Source of the DNA: DAOPJM01 sp964490325
GTDB lineage: Bacteria > Bacillota > Clostridia > Christensenellales > CAG-138
Direction of reading: 5' to 3'
Length of the DNA: 64,000 nt
NCBI GenBank assembly: GCA_964490325.1
Contig: CAZBBX010000008.1
Coordinates: forward strand, 1 to 64,000
Shown here: positions 8,156-16,126 of the stretch, piece after piece
Position numbering within the stretch: position 1 is the first letter of the stretch
Layout: every line of letters begins with the position of its first letter
Made by a program: the position numbers and the translations under genes
The notes under the pieces: generated by a model
What the model saw: only the letters and a program-made list of their open reading frames with translations
What the model was told of the DNA's origin: nothing
Database searches by the model: none

Positions 8156-9229
8156 TTACGCCTCCCCGCCCGCAAGCTGTGCGGCGCGTTCGGCAACGAT
8201 GAGCGCATCGATCAGCTCATCCATGTCGCCGTCAAGGAAAGCTTCCAATTTATATAAGGTCATGCCGATGCGATGATCCGTCACCCGCCCCTGCGGGAAG
8301 TTGTAGGTGCGGATGCGCTCGCTGCGGTCGCCGCTGCCCACCATGCTCTTTTTCTTGTCCGCCAACTCCGCGTGCTGGCGGGAGGCATAGTACTCGTACA
8401 GCTTGCTCTTCAAAAGGCGCATGGCCTGCTCCTTGTTTTGCAGCTGGCTGCGTTCGTTTTGACAGGCGACCACCATCCCCGTGGGCAGATGGGTGATGCG
8501 AATGGCGCTGCTCGTCTTGTTGACATGCTGACCGCCTGCGCCGCTGGAGCGATAGGTGTCGATCCTAAGATCGCCCTCCTTGATGTCCACCTGCACATCG
8601 TCCACCTCGGGCAGCACCGCAACGGTCGCCGCGCTTGTGTGGATGCGTCCCTGCGACTCGGTCTCGGGCACGCGCTGCACGCGATGCACGCCGCTTTCGA
8701 ATTTCAAGCGGCTGTAGGCGCCGTGCCGTCCCGAAAGCGACAGCACGACCTCCTTGACGCCCCCTAACTCCGTATAGTTTTCGGAGATATACTCCACCTT
8801 ATACCCGTGCCGCTCGGCATAGCGCAGGTACATGCGCAACAGATCCGCCCCGAACAGGGAGGCTTCATCGCCGCCTGTGCCGGCACGGATCTCCAGCATC
8901 ACGTCCTTGTCGTCGTTGGGATCCTTGGGCAGCAGCAAGAGCTTCAGCGCGTCCTCGCGCTCGGCAAGCGAGGTCTCCAACGCGGCGATCTCCTCGTCCG
9001 CCATCGCCCGAAGGTCGGGATCGTTCGTCTCGTGCAAAAGCTCGCGGCAGGAGGCCAGCTCCTTTTCGTCCGCGACATAGGCGTCGTATTCCGTCACCAA
9101 CGGCTCTAACTCGGCGTGCTCCTTGGTAAGGGTGCGCCAAGCATCCAGATCGTCCATGGCGTCGGGCGCGCTCATGCGCTCGCCCAGCAAGATATAGCGC
9201 TCCTTGAGACGCTTTAGTTTTTCCAGCAT
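8156..9229 (-). CDS. prfA: Peptide chain release factor 1
   Basis: Terminates translation at UAA and UAG. The product from ATG 9229 is 357 residues, the usual RF1 length. The GGQ peptidyl-hydrolysis motif (in SSGAGGQHVNKTSSA) and an RF1-type anticodon-mimic region are present; the central PETESQGRIHTSA segment is diagnostic. A further 14 in-frame codons upstream lie inside prmC and lack family similarity, so the internal ATG was chosen. It overlaps prmC by 16 bp. The modifying enzyme PrmC is encoded immediately upstream. Confidence 0.98.
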   Translation of the reverse strand: MLEKLKRLKERYILLGERMSAPDAMDDLDAWRTLTKEHAELEPLVTEYDAYVADEKELASCRELLHETNDPDLRAMADEEIAALETSLAEREDALKLLLLPKDPNDDKDVMLEIRAGTGGDEASLFGADLLRMYLRYAERHGYKVEYISENYTELGGVKEVVLSLSGRHGAYSRLKFESGVHRVQRVPETESQGRIHTSAATVAVLPEVDDVQVDIKEGDLRIDTYRSSGAGGQHVNKTSSAIRITHLPTGMVVACQNERSQLQNKEQAMRLLKSKLYEYYASRQHAELADKKKSMVGSGDRSERIRTYNFPQGRVTDHRIGMTLYKLEAFLDGDMDELIDALIVAERAAQLAGGEA

Positions 9230-10038
9230 CTTGGGTCTCCTTCCGCCGCGATCACCCGCGGCAGTCCGCAAATATCGGTAAATACCGTTGTATCGTCGAA
9301 AAGCGCACCTGCGCTCTTAGCTTGTCCGCTGCCGATCTCCATAAGGAGCAGGCCGTTATTCGTGAGGGCTTCGCGATACGAAGCGGCGATCCTGCGATAA
9401 AAGCGCAGACCGTCCGCGCCGCCATCGAGGGCAAGGGCAGGCTCATAGCTAAGCTCCCTTTGCGCACTTTTCAGCTCCGCTTCCGTCAGGTACGGCGGAT
9501 TGCACACGATCAGCTCGAAGTGTTCGCCCAACAGCGCTTCCCACAGGTCGCCTTGGACAAAGCGGGGAGCCAACCCCAGACGGCGGGCATTTTCCTTGGC
9601 AAGCGCAAGCGCCTCGGGGGAAATGTCCGACAGGGTCAGCTCCAACGCGGGATCCCGCGCCAACAGTGCCAGTCCCACGCAGCCGCTGCCGCAGCACAGA
9701 TCCAGCACCTTTTTATAGCCGCGCTCACGGATGCGCGCCTCCGCTAACTCCGCCAAAAGCTCCGTGTCTTGGCGTGGGATCAGAGCGGCGGGACTTACCA
9801 AAAAGGAAAGACCCATGAACGACCACTCGCCCAAAAGGTATTGCAGCGGTTCCCCGCCCGCCCGCCTGTCGGCAAGGGCTGTGAGCCTTGGCAGGAGCGC
9901 ATCGTCAAACGGCTCAAAGGGCGGGGTCTTGCGGCCAAGCACAAAATCCACCATGCGCGCCGCCTGCTCGTGCGCCTCCTCCGCCGCCGCGGGTCGGATG
10001 CGTTCCGCCGTGCGCCGCACGGCCTCCCCCACGTTCAC
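9214..10038 (-). CDS. prmC: Release factor glutamine N5-methyltransferase
   Basis: Methylates the glutamine of the GGQ motif in release factors using S-adenosylmethionine. It is 274 residues with a helical N-terminal domain (1-90) and a Rossmann methyltransferase domain carrying the SAM motif LDLCCGSGCVGLAL and the catalytic NPPY motif (VCNPPYLTE). It is coupled to its substrate gene prfA by overlap, and its own start overlaps the end of the DUF1385 gene by 4 bp. Confidence 0.97.
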   Translation of the reverse strand: MNVGEAVRRTAERIRPAAAEEAHEQAARMVDFVLGRKTPPFEPFDDALLPRLTALADRRAGGEPLQYLLGEWSFMGLSFLVSPAALIPRQDTELLAELAEARIRERGYKKVLDLCCGSGCVGLALLARDPALELTLSDISPEALALAKENARRLGLAPRFVQGDLWEALLGEHFELIVCNPPYLTEAELKSAQRELSYEPALALDGGADGLRFYRRIAASYREALTNNGLLLMEIGSGQAKSAGALFDDTTVFTDICGLPRVIAAEGDPRCWKN

Positions 10039-11129
10039 GCGTGGGCTTCCGCCTCGGACGGCTCCGCCGCGGTGTCAGCGGAAGAAGCTTGTGCCTTCGC
10101 AGGCTCCGCTTCGGCGGCGGTCTCGTTTTGAGCGTCGTCCTCCTCGCGCAGCTTTGCGATGCGCTTGGCCTTTTCCGTCTCGGTGTCCACCTCGATGTCG
10201 TGATCGGGCGGATCCTCCGCCAGTTGGAAGGAAGCGATCGCCACCTCCAGCATTTCTTCATCAGGCTCCTTGGTGGTCAGCCTTTGCAGCGCCATACCGG
10301 GGGCGCGCACGATGCGGCAGAAGATGTTGTCGGACTTGGCTGCGCCGCGCAGCACCTCGTAGGACAGTCCCGCCACCAGCGGCAGGAACAGCAGGCGAAT
10401 GGCAAAGCGCAGGATAAAGCTGTTCTGCGGCAGCCAAAGCTTGGTCAGCGCGGTCACAACGGCAAAGAACAGGATGGAGATCGCCATCACAAGGAACAAA
10501 AAGTTCGTGCCGCAGCGGGGGTGAAAGCGGGAGCAGGTCTTGGCGTTTGCGGGGGTCAGCGGCAGATCGTGCTCGTAGCAGGCGATGGTCTTATGCTCCG
10601 CGCCATGGTACTGGAACATGCGCTTGACGTCCTTCATCAGGCTCACGGCGACCAGATAGGCAAGGAAGATGATAAGGCGGATCAGCCCCTGCGCCAAGCT
10701 TTCCCACACGGGATGCTCGGCAAGCGGCAGCCAGCCCACGATGAGGGCAGGCAGCGCAATGAACAGCCCCACGCTCAAAATGAGCGCCAGCACCACGGCT
10801 ACGCCCAGCGCCACATCCATGGCGGACTTGCCCAGACGCTTTGCCAGCCACTTTTCAAACTTGCTCGGCTCCTCCTCGAAGCCCTCGCCCATCAGCTCGG
10901 CGGAGCGGGTGACGATCTTCATGCCCGACACCAGCGACTCGACAAATACGACCACGCCGCGCACCACGGGCCAAGTGGCAAAGCTCCCCTTCTTGCGCTT
11001 ATTGGTATTCTTATGATATTCTTTGACGATGGCGCCGTCTGTACGGCGAACAGCCAAGGCGACGCCTTCGGGGGAGCGCATCATCACGCCCTCCATGACG
11101 GCCTGTCCGCCGATCAGCGTTTTTTTCAT
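10035..11129 (-). CDS. DUF1385 family membrane protein (YqhQ-like)
   Basis: A 364-residue integral membrane protein of unknown biochemical role, the homologue of Bacillus YqhQ. The N-terminal signature GGQAVMEGVMMRSP is diagnostic of the family; about four hydrophobic helices follow, with the conserved HGAEHK (in YHGAEHKT) and HPRCGTNF segments. After the family core, the C-terminal 60 or so residues are an acidic, Ala/Glu-rich, probably disordered tail that looks specific to this organism. It heads the prmC-prfA-tsaC operon, a common arrangement in Clostridia. Confidence 0.93.
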   Translation of the reverse strand: MKKTLIGGQAVMEGVMMRSPEGVALAVRRTDGAIVKEYHKNTNKRKKGSFATWPVVRGVVVFVESLVSGMKIVTRSAELMGEGFEEEPSKFEKWLAKRLGKSAMDVALGVAVVLALILSVGLFIALPALIVGWLPLAEHPVWESLAQGLIRLIIFLAYLVAVSLMKDVKRMFQYHGAEHKTIACYEHDLPLTPANAKTCSRFHPRCGTNFLFLVMAISILFFAVVTALTKLWLPQNSFILRFAIRLLFLPLVAGLSYEVLRGAAKSDNIFCRIVRAPGMALQRLTTKEPDEEMLEVAIASFQLAEDPPDHDIEVDTETEKAKRIAKLREEDDAQNETAAEAEPAKAQASSADTAAEPSEAEAHA

Positions 11130-11177
11130 CCGTTTGCTCCTTCAATACATTGACCGTCCCCTGACAGTCTACCCTAT

Positions 11178-11207
11178 AATATAGCACAGCCGCCCCATGA
11201 CGCGCAA
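11178..11207 (-). promoter_or_regulatory. Promoter for the yqhQ-prmC-prfA-tsaC operon
   Basis: Minus-strand TTGCGC (11202-11207), 18-bp spacer and TATATT (11178-11183) with an upstream TGC that makes an extended -10. It lies about 50 bp before the DUF1385 start. Confidence 0.6.
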
Positions 11208-11348
11208 GCTTTTCACCGCCTCGGCGGGAAAAGTTCACGGTAGATACAATATTCCGTTTCGCCACGGCGCGGCGTGTCTGTTTTGAAACGCGGCTGCTTT
11301 AGAAATTCCCCAAAAGTGCAGCCCCGTCCCGCAGGCGCCCCGCCTCGC

Positions 11349-11377
11349 TTGCTTTTTTTAGGAAGACCGTCTATACT
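11349..11377 (+). promoter_or_regulatory. Promoter for the repeat/dockerin protein gene
   Basis: TTGCTT (11349-11354) and TATACT (11372-11377) with a 17-bp spacer, 56 bp before the ATG at 11433. The 11130-11432 gap holds this and the divergent yqhQ promoter and nothing else recognised. Confidence 0.6.
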
Positions 11378-11432
11378 ATATATGGAATATTATCCTTTGA
11401 CAGATCCAACGACAGGAAAGGAGCTTTGATTC

Positions 11433-13265
11433 ATGAAACGCAAACTTGCCGCAGTGCTGACGGCGCTTTTGATGGCGCTGACCCTGCTGCCCGCCCTGCC
11501 CACAGCGCGAGCCGATGCGCCGACCTATACCTACAGCGTACCCACAGTCTACAGCGATGAGATCACCGTGGAGGTCTTTGCCGTGAGCTACCGCGTGGCA
11601 GCGACGACCTATGTTGACCATGTCTGCGTCCCCACCGACTACAGCAGCATCGCAGCCGTTGCCGAAGCCTATGGAGTGTCGGCCGACGCCGTCGTCTCCG
11701 TGGGGCGCTACCTGCGCTACGACGTGCGCCTGAGCGATCTTGGCGACTACCGCTTGAGCAGCGGCACCTACTACATCGCCTATGACGATGCGCTCCTGCA
11801 GCTCTATATCGGCTCTGCCGAGAGCGGCGTCAGCTACCAGACCTTCAACAGCGACAGCAGCAACAAATGGACGGTCAATGAATCAGAGGGCGTTTTCCGC
11901 GGTACCATTGCGACCGCCTACGGTTATACGCGGGATACGGACTTGATCTACTCCCTCTACTTCGAGCTGCCCATGGATGTTGACGGCGGAACGGTCATCG
12001 ATTTTGCCTTCACCCGTACGGAGCTTGGCATGGTGGACGCAAGCGAAAAGGTGCGGCCTGCCGCCGACTTTTGCGTGGCAAGCGTGGACGGCAGCATCAC
12101 CATCCGCACGGACAAGACGGCGCTGCAGCTGGCCTACGACCTGAACAAGGCCGCGTATGACGCCTCTAAGATCGGCGATCCGTACGGCATGAGCAACGGC
12201 AGTGTGTATCTTTCAACGGCGGACGCCGCCACCGACGCAGCCGCGCTGACGACGGCCTTGACGGTGCTAAACGATGCTGCAGCCACGCAGACGGAGATCA
12301 ACGCTGCGCTTGCAGTTTTAGGCGCCGCTTGGATCGCCCCCTCCGTGGTCAGCACCGACAAGACCGCGCTTTGGACGGCGTACAACGAGCACAAGGCCGT
12401 CTATGACGGCGCACACAAGGGCGATCCCTACAATTTCCCCAACGGCAGCCTGTACCTTACCGAGGCTGACGCCTCTGTGGATTCGGCCGCGCTGGCAGCG
12501 GCCATGGCCATCCTGGTGGATGTGACGGCCTCGCAGCAGCAGATCGACGCGGCGCTTGCCGCTTTGAACACCGCGTGGATCGCGCCCTCCACCGTGACCA
12601 CCGACAAGACAGCGCTCCTTGCTGCATACAACGCGGACAAGGCGATCTATGACGGTGTGCAGAAGGGCGATCCCTACGACATGGATAACGGCAGCCTGTA
12701 CCTGTCCGAGGCGGACGCAGCGGTGGATAAGCTCGCGCTTGCTGCGGCGCTCTTGGTGCTGGACAACAGCGCGGCCTCGCAGGCCGTCATTGACGCGGCG
12801 CTTGTCGCCTTGAACACCGCATGGATCGCGCCCTACGCGGTCAGCGTAAACACGTTTGCTCTGGACGCTGCCATTTTGGACGCGGAGACCTTCATGGCAA
12901 GCGATTCGTATGCGCTGCTGGGTCCTGTGCTCCAAGCGCGCTGGGAGGCTGCCTATGCCACAGCTGTGGCGGTGCGGGACGATGCAACGCATACGCAGCA
13001 CGAGGTGGACGACGCGGCGGCGCTGCTCAACGGTCTGCCCCGCAGCAACATCAAGTATGGTGATGCGGACTGCAGCGGCACAGTCAATCCGCAGGATGCG
13101 GCTGCGATCCTGCGGGATACGGTCAAGATCGAGTTTCTGAGCGCACAGGGCAGGCTCAACGCCGATGTGGACGGGATCGTGGGCGTCACCGCCGCCGATG
13201 CAGCCTGCATCCTGCGCTGGTCGGTCAAGCTCATCGCACAGTTCCCCGTAGAGGCGCAGCCCTAA
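11433..13265 (+). CDS. Secreted protein: cohesin-like domain, 82-residue repeats, FIVAR, dockerin
   Basis: A 610-residue exported protein of unknown specific function. Residues 1-27 form a Sec signal peptide ending in ARA. Residues 30-220 look like a beta-sandwich of the cohesin type. Three near-identical repeats with an exact 82-residue period start at 226, 308 and 390, each beginning TDKTAL. Residues 473-537 resemble a FIVAR module and 542-605 a type I dockerin with two Ca-loop/helix repeats (GDADCSGTV and DVDGIVGVT). No catalytic domain is seen. The second dockerin loop lacks some canonical Asp/Asn residues, so calcium binding there may be weak. A monocistronic unit with its own promoter and terminator. 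Confidence 0.88.
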   Translation: MKRKLAAVLTALLMALTLLPALPTARADAPTYTYSVPTVYSDEITVEVFAVSYRVAATTYVDHVCVPTDYSSIAAVAEAYGVSADAVVSVGRYLRYDVRLSDLGDYRLSSGTYYIAYDDALLQLYIGSAESGVSYQTFNSDSSNKWTVNESEGVFRGTIATAYGYTRDTDLIYSLYFELPMDVDGGTVIDFAFTRTELGMVDASEKVRPAADFCVASVDGSITIRTDKTALQLAYDLNKAAYDASKIGDPYGMSNGSVYLSTADAATDAAALTTALTVLNDAAATQTEINAALAVLGAAWIAPSVVSTDKTALWTAYNEHKAVYDGAHKGDPYNFPNGSLYLTEADASVDSAALAAAMAILVDVTASQQQIDAALAALNTAWIAPSTVTTDKTALLAAYNADKAIYDGVQKGDPYDMDNGSLYLSEADAAVDKLALAAALLVLDNSAASQAVIDAALVALNTAWIAPYAVSVNTFALDAAILDAETFMASDSYALLGPVLQARWEAAYATAVAVRDDATHTQHEVDDAAALLNGLPRSNIKYGDADCSGTVNPQDAAAILRDTVKIEFLSAQGRLNADVDGIVGVTAADAACILRWSVKLIAQFPVEAQP

Positions 13266-13311
13266 AGGGCGGCGGCGTCCCTGCTTGAAAGGTGTGAAGA
13301 AGCACAGCCTT

Positions 13312-13338
13312 AGGACGCGGGTCTCCGCGTCCTTTTTG
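13312..13338 (+). terminator. Rho-independent terminator of the dockerin gene
   Basis: Perfect 9-bp stem AGGACGCGG/CCGCGTCCT with a 4-nt loop followed by TTTTT, 47 bp after the stop. Confidence 0.9.
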
Positions 13339-13423
13339 CTCTCAAAGCGGGCTGCGGGGAGGAAGTGAAGGATTGAGGTGGGAAAGCCTTCTGCTGCGCG
13401 GGCAAGACGGGCGGAGATGGGGG

Positions 13424-13586
13424 AATGAGGGTTCCGTCCGCACGGCGGGCGGATGGTATCCGCCCCTACGGGTGTGGGGGAATGAGGGTTCCGTCCGCAC
13501 GGCGGGCGGATGATATCCGCCCCTACGGATGTGGGGAAAAGGCGGTGCGCGGACAAGGCGGGCGGATGATATCCGCCTCTGCAGCA
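13424..13586. repeat. Tandem palindromic intergenic repeat (57-bp unit)
   Basis: Two near-identical 57-bp units (13424-13480 and 13481-13537) and a third diverged partial one. Each contains an imperfect palindrome, GGGCGGATggtATCCGCCC, followed by CCTACGG (cores 13447-13465, 13504-13522, 13561-13577). Single copies occur at 15252-15270 and 46385-46403. This behaves like a REP-type dispersed element. The rest of the 13339-13700 gap shows nothing else. Confidence 0.85.
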
Positions 13587-13700
13587 GGATCTGATCCTGC
13601 ATCCGTTTCTCCTTCGCCCCAATCAGCTGCGAAAGAAAATATCGTCCCTTTTTGTAAGATTTCTTCCTTTTTGGAGTCTAACAGTCGAGGAGGTGAGAGG

Positions 13701-14195
13701 GTGACGAACCTTGAATTTGAACGGATCTATCGCAGGTACTTTGACCGCGTCTATCGCTATCTTCTAAGGCTAAGCAAGGATCAGCCGCTGGCCGAGGAGA
13801 TCACGAGCGAGACGTTCTTTAAGGCGCTTCGAGCGATCGACAGGTTCAAGGGGGACTGCAGGATCGAAAGCTGGCTGTGTCAGATCGCCAAGAATACGTA
13901 CTATTCCTATTTGAAAAAGGAACGGCGCACGGACGACTTGGACACGCTTGACGAGCTTGCAAGCAAGGAGCCCACCGCTGACGAGCAGCTGCTCTCCATG
14001 GAGCTGTCCGCATCCGTTCAAGGGGCGTTACAAAGCCTCAAGGAGCCGTACAAACGCGTGTTTTTGCTGCGTGCCGCCGAGGCGTACAGCTTTCGACAGA
14101 TCGCGGCGCTCTACGGAAAAACGGAGAACTGGGCTTGCGTCACCTATCACCGCGCCAAAAAGAAACTGCAAGAGCTATTGGAGGAACCATCATGA
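13701..14195 (+). CDS. ECF-type RNA polymerase sigma factor
   Basis: Extracytoplasmic-function sigma factor that redirects RNA polymerase to stress or envelope promoters. From GTG 13701 (site GAGGAGGTG 6 nt upstream) the product is 164 residues. Region 2 (about 5-72, with ITSETFFKALR and the FKGDCRIESWLCQIAKN helix) and region 4 (about 100-155, ending in a FRQIAALYGKT helix-turn-helix) are clear; no region 3 or 1.1. The open frame extends further upstream through the palindromic repeat, which is unlikely coding. It overlaps the anti-sigma gene by ATGA. Confidence 0.94.
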   Translation: MTNLEFERIYRRYFDRVYRYLLRLSKDQPLAEEITSETFFKALRAIDRFKGDCRIESWLCQIAKNTYYSYLKKERRTDDLDTLDELASKEPTADEQLLSMELSASVQGALQSLKEPYKRVFLLRAAEAYSFRQIAALYGKTENWACVTYHRAKKKLQELLEEPS

Positions 14196-15088
14196 AGCTA
14201 ACCTGCGAGGTCGTACGCGACCTGTTGCCGCTGTATGCGGAGGGACTGACGAGCGAGGCGTCGGATCGCCTGCTTGCCGAGCATTTAAAGGACTGTGCGG
14301 ACTGCAAAAAGGAATTGGAGACCCTGCGCTGTGCGCCTGCGGGCAACGAGCCGCCGCAGAACGGCGCGGCGCTGCTGCGCGTGAAGAAGGACATCAAAAA
14401 GCGCAAACTGCGCACGGCGGCGTTTTCGGTGCTCTGCGCCTTTTTGCTCCTGTTTATGGCGTTTTCCTACCTGACCAAGCCCCACTGCCTGTCCTATGCG
14501 GACAGCGACGTCCATATCACCACGGAAGCGGACGGTCGGGTGTACGCCTCCTTCTCGGAGCAGGTCACCGCGTGCAGGACGAATCGGTATATCAACGAGG
14601 AGGGCAAGGTCAGCGTGGATGTGGAGGCGTGGAGCTCGTACTTCGATCACCTGCTGGGGAAGGCCTCGCCGTCGGTGCTGCTTGCCTCCAAAGAGGAGCC
14701 TGCCGATGTTGTATACTACTGCGACTATACGGTGTCGAGCGACAACATGACCGTCATCTATGGCGCTGCGGCCGATGTGGGCGGGCAGGCGCTGCCCCGC
14801 TTGGTCATGGGGTATTACGCCCTCATAGCCCTCATCGCAAGCGTTGTGCTGGGCGTGCTTTTCCTGCTGCTTCGTAAGAAGAAGACCGTCGGCATGATCG
14901 CTAAGGCGCTGTTTCTCGTTCCCGTATCCTACCTTTTGGGGCAGCTGCTCTTGGCAAACGGGTTCGTGACCTACTTTGCGGCACGCGATTTTGTGATGAA
15001 CTGCATCGCAGGCGCAGCCGTCTATGGCGTCCTTTGGCTGGGAAGCTCGCTCATTTGGCAGCGGCGCAGGGACGCGGCGGAGCTGTAG
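14192..15088 (+). CDS. Zinc-finger anti-sigma factor with membrane domain
   Basis: Probably sequesters the ECF sigma factor encoded just upstream. The 298-residue product has an N-terminal zf-HC2 domain (Cys at residue 5 and the H-x3-C-x2-C pattern HLKDCADC near 29-36), a basic stretch, one transmembrane helix (about 72-92), an extracytoplasmic region (about 93-205) and further hydrophobic helices at the C-terminus. Start ATG 14192 shares ATGA with the sigma stop. The sensed signal is unknown. Confidence 0.9.
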   Translation: MKLTCEVVRDLLPLYAEGLTSEASDRLLAEHLKDCADCKKELETLRCAPAGNEPPQNGAALLRVKKDIKKRKLRTAAFSVLCAFLLLFMAFSYLTKPHCLSYADSDVHITTEADGRVYASFSEQVTACRTNRYINEEGKVSVDVEAWSSYFDHLLGKASPSVLLASKEEPADVVYYCDYTVSSDNMTVIYGAAADVGGQALPRLVMGYYALIALIASVVLGVLFLLLRKKKTVGMIAKALFLVPVSYLLGQLLLANGFVTYFAARDFVMNCIAGAAVYGVLWLGSSLIWQRRRDAAEL

Positions 15089-15110
15089 AGGGGCGCCCGG
15101 TAACGTTAAA

Positions 15111-15165
15111 AACAGATCCCTAGCGGAAGCTCAGAAGCGGCGACCGCGCAGGGATCTGTTTTATT
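15111..15165. terminator. Bidirectional terminator between anti-sigma and HAD genes
   Basis: Eleven-bp perfect arms AACAGATCCCT (15111-15121) and AGGGATCTGTT (15150-15160), with T-rich sequence following on both strands. The two flanking genes converge here. Confidence 0.8.
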
Positions 15166-15251
15166 TTAATTTATGCTTAGGCATCAAATTTCGCAATCTC
15201 CGCCGGCTGCTATTTCACATCCGCAGGATATTTCATTTCCGTACGCATGGC

Positions 15252-15270
15252 GGGCGGGTGCTATCCGCCC
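15252..15270. repeat. Single copy of the GGGCGG..CCGCCC palindromic repeat
   Basis: The core palindrome plus the CCTACGG flank matches the tandem array at 13424. It lies 40 bp beyond the 3' end of the HAD gene, in a convergent intergenic region. Confidence 0.75.
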
Positions 15271-15309
15271 CTACGGATGCGGGAGAAAGAGGGTCGCGCG
15301 GACAGCTTT

Positions 15310-16125
15310 TTAGTCCCATTGCCGCTTGCAGGAGCGGTATTTTTTTGTCCACTCGTCCATGGCGACCAGCTGCATTAGGCTGCTCAGGTCGACATACGGA
15401 CGCTTGGCCAGTCCCTCGGGGCAGTCCAACCATTCCATTTGCTCGCCGTTTGGGTCGCCCAAGGCGCTGACCACTGCGTCGGCCTCGGAAAAGTCCTCCC
15501 CGCGAGTGTAGTAGCTGGGCGTCATGAGGCAGTTCATGCCCGCGGCCTTTGCCGCCAGCAGGCCGTTGCGGCTGTCCTCCACCACCAAGCAGCGCTTGGG
15601 TTCCAGTCCATAGCGTTCTGCCGCCAGCAGATAGACGTCGGGAGCGGGCTTCTTGTGCGCGACCACATCGCCGCAAAGCAGCGCCGTGAAGCTGTCAAGG
15701 GTCTTTTGCCCAAAGTCCGCCAAGATGAGGGTCGCCACGCTCTTTTCATGCGAGGTGGAGCACACAAAGGTGCGCACCCCCGCCTCCCGCGCTTCCCGTA
15801 CAAGGCGGCCTATGCCCGACCTGCCCGGCAGCTTGCCCTCCACGGCCATCGACTTGAAGATCTCGGTCTTGGTTTGATAGATCCTTTGGATCAGCTCAGC
15901 GTTGTACCGCTCGGGCGGAAAGCGATCCGGATACTTGTTGAAGTAATACCTTAGCCGTTCCTTGCCCCCGGAGACGCGCACCAGCTCGGCATACTCCTCC
16001 ACCGACCATTCGCCGTCGATGGAAAGCGCCTTTAGAGCTGTGTTGTAGGCGACGCGGTGGCCGTCGCGCTCCGTCTCGGCCAAGACGCCGTCGCAGTCAA
16101 AGAGGATCGCCTGCAGCTTTTCCAT
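15310..16125 (-). CDS. HAD-superfamily sugar phosphatase, CbbY-like
   Basis: A 271-residue HAD hydrolase of the beta-phosphoglucomutase/CbbY subgroup. The nucleophile motif DCDGVLAETERDGHRVAYN near the N-terminus and the following SGGKERLRYYFN segment resemble CbbY, the xylulose-1,5-bisphosphate phosphatase; the other motifs are CSTSHEK (motif II), KPAPDVYL (Lys, motif III) and VVEDSRNG (motif IV). It starts at ATG 16125, one base beyond the aldolase stop, so it is the last gene of the sugar operon. By context it may remove a dead-end or intermediate sugar phosphate; the substrate is inferred, not shown. Confidence 0.85.
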   Translation of the reverse strand: MEKLQAILFDCDGVLAETERDGHRVAYNTALKALSIDGEWSVEEYAELVRVSGGKERLRYYFNKYPDRFPPERYNAELIQRIYQTKTEIFKSMAVEGKLPGRSGIGRLVREAREAGVRTFVCSTSHEKSVATLILADFGQKTLDSFTALLCGDVVAHKKPAPDVYLLAAERYGLEPKRCLVVEDSRNGLLAAKAAGMNCLMTPSYYTRGEDFSEADAVVSALGDPNGEQMEWLDCPEGLAKRPYVDLSSLMQLVAMDEWTKKYRSCKRQWD

Positions 16126-16126
16126 G

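Noticed and set aside
11433..13265. Part of a classical cellulosome
   Set aside because: No glycoside hydrolase, carbohydrate-binding module or SLH anchor is encoded in the window; only scaffold-like and repeat modules were seen.
13424..13586. Possible CRISPR array in the 57-bp tandem repeat
   Set aside because: Units are contiguous without unique spacers, the core is a palindrome, and no cas genes are near.
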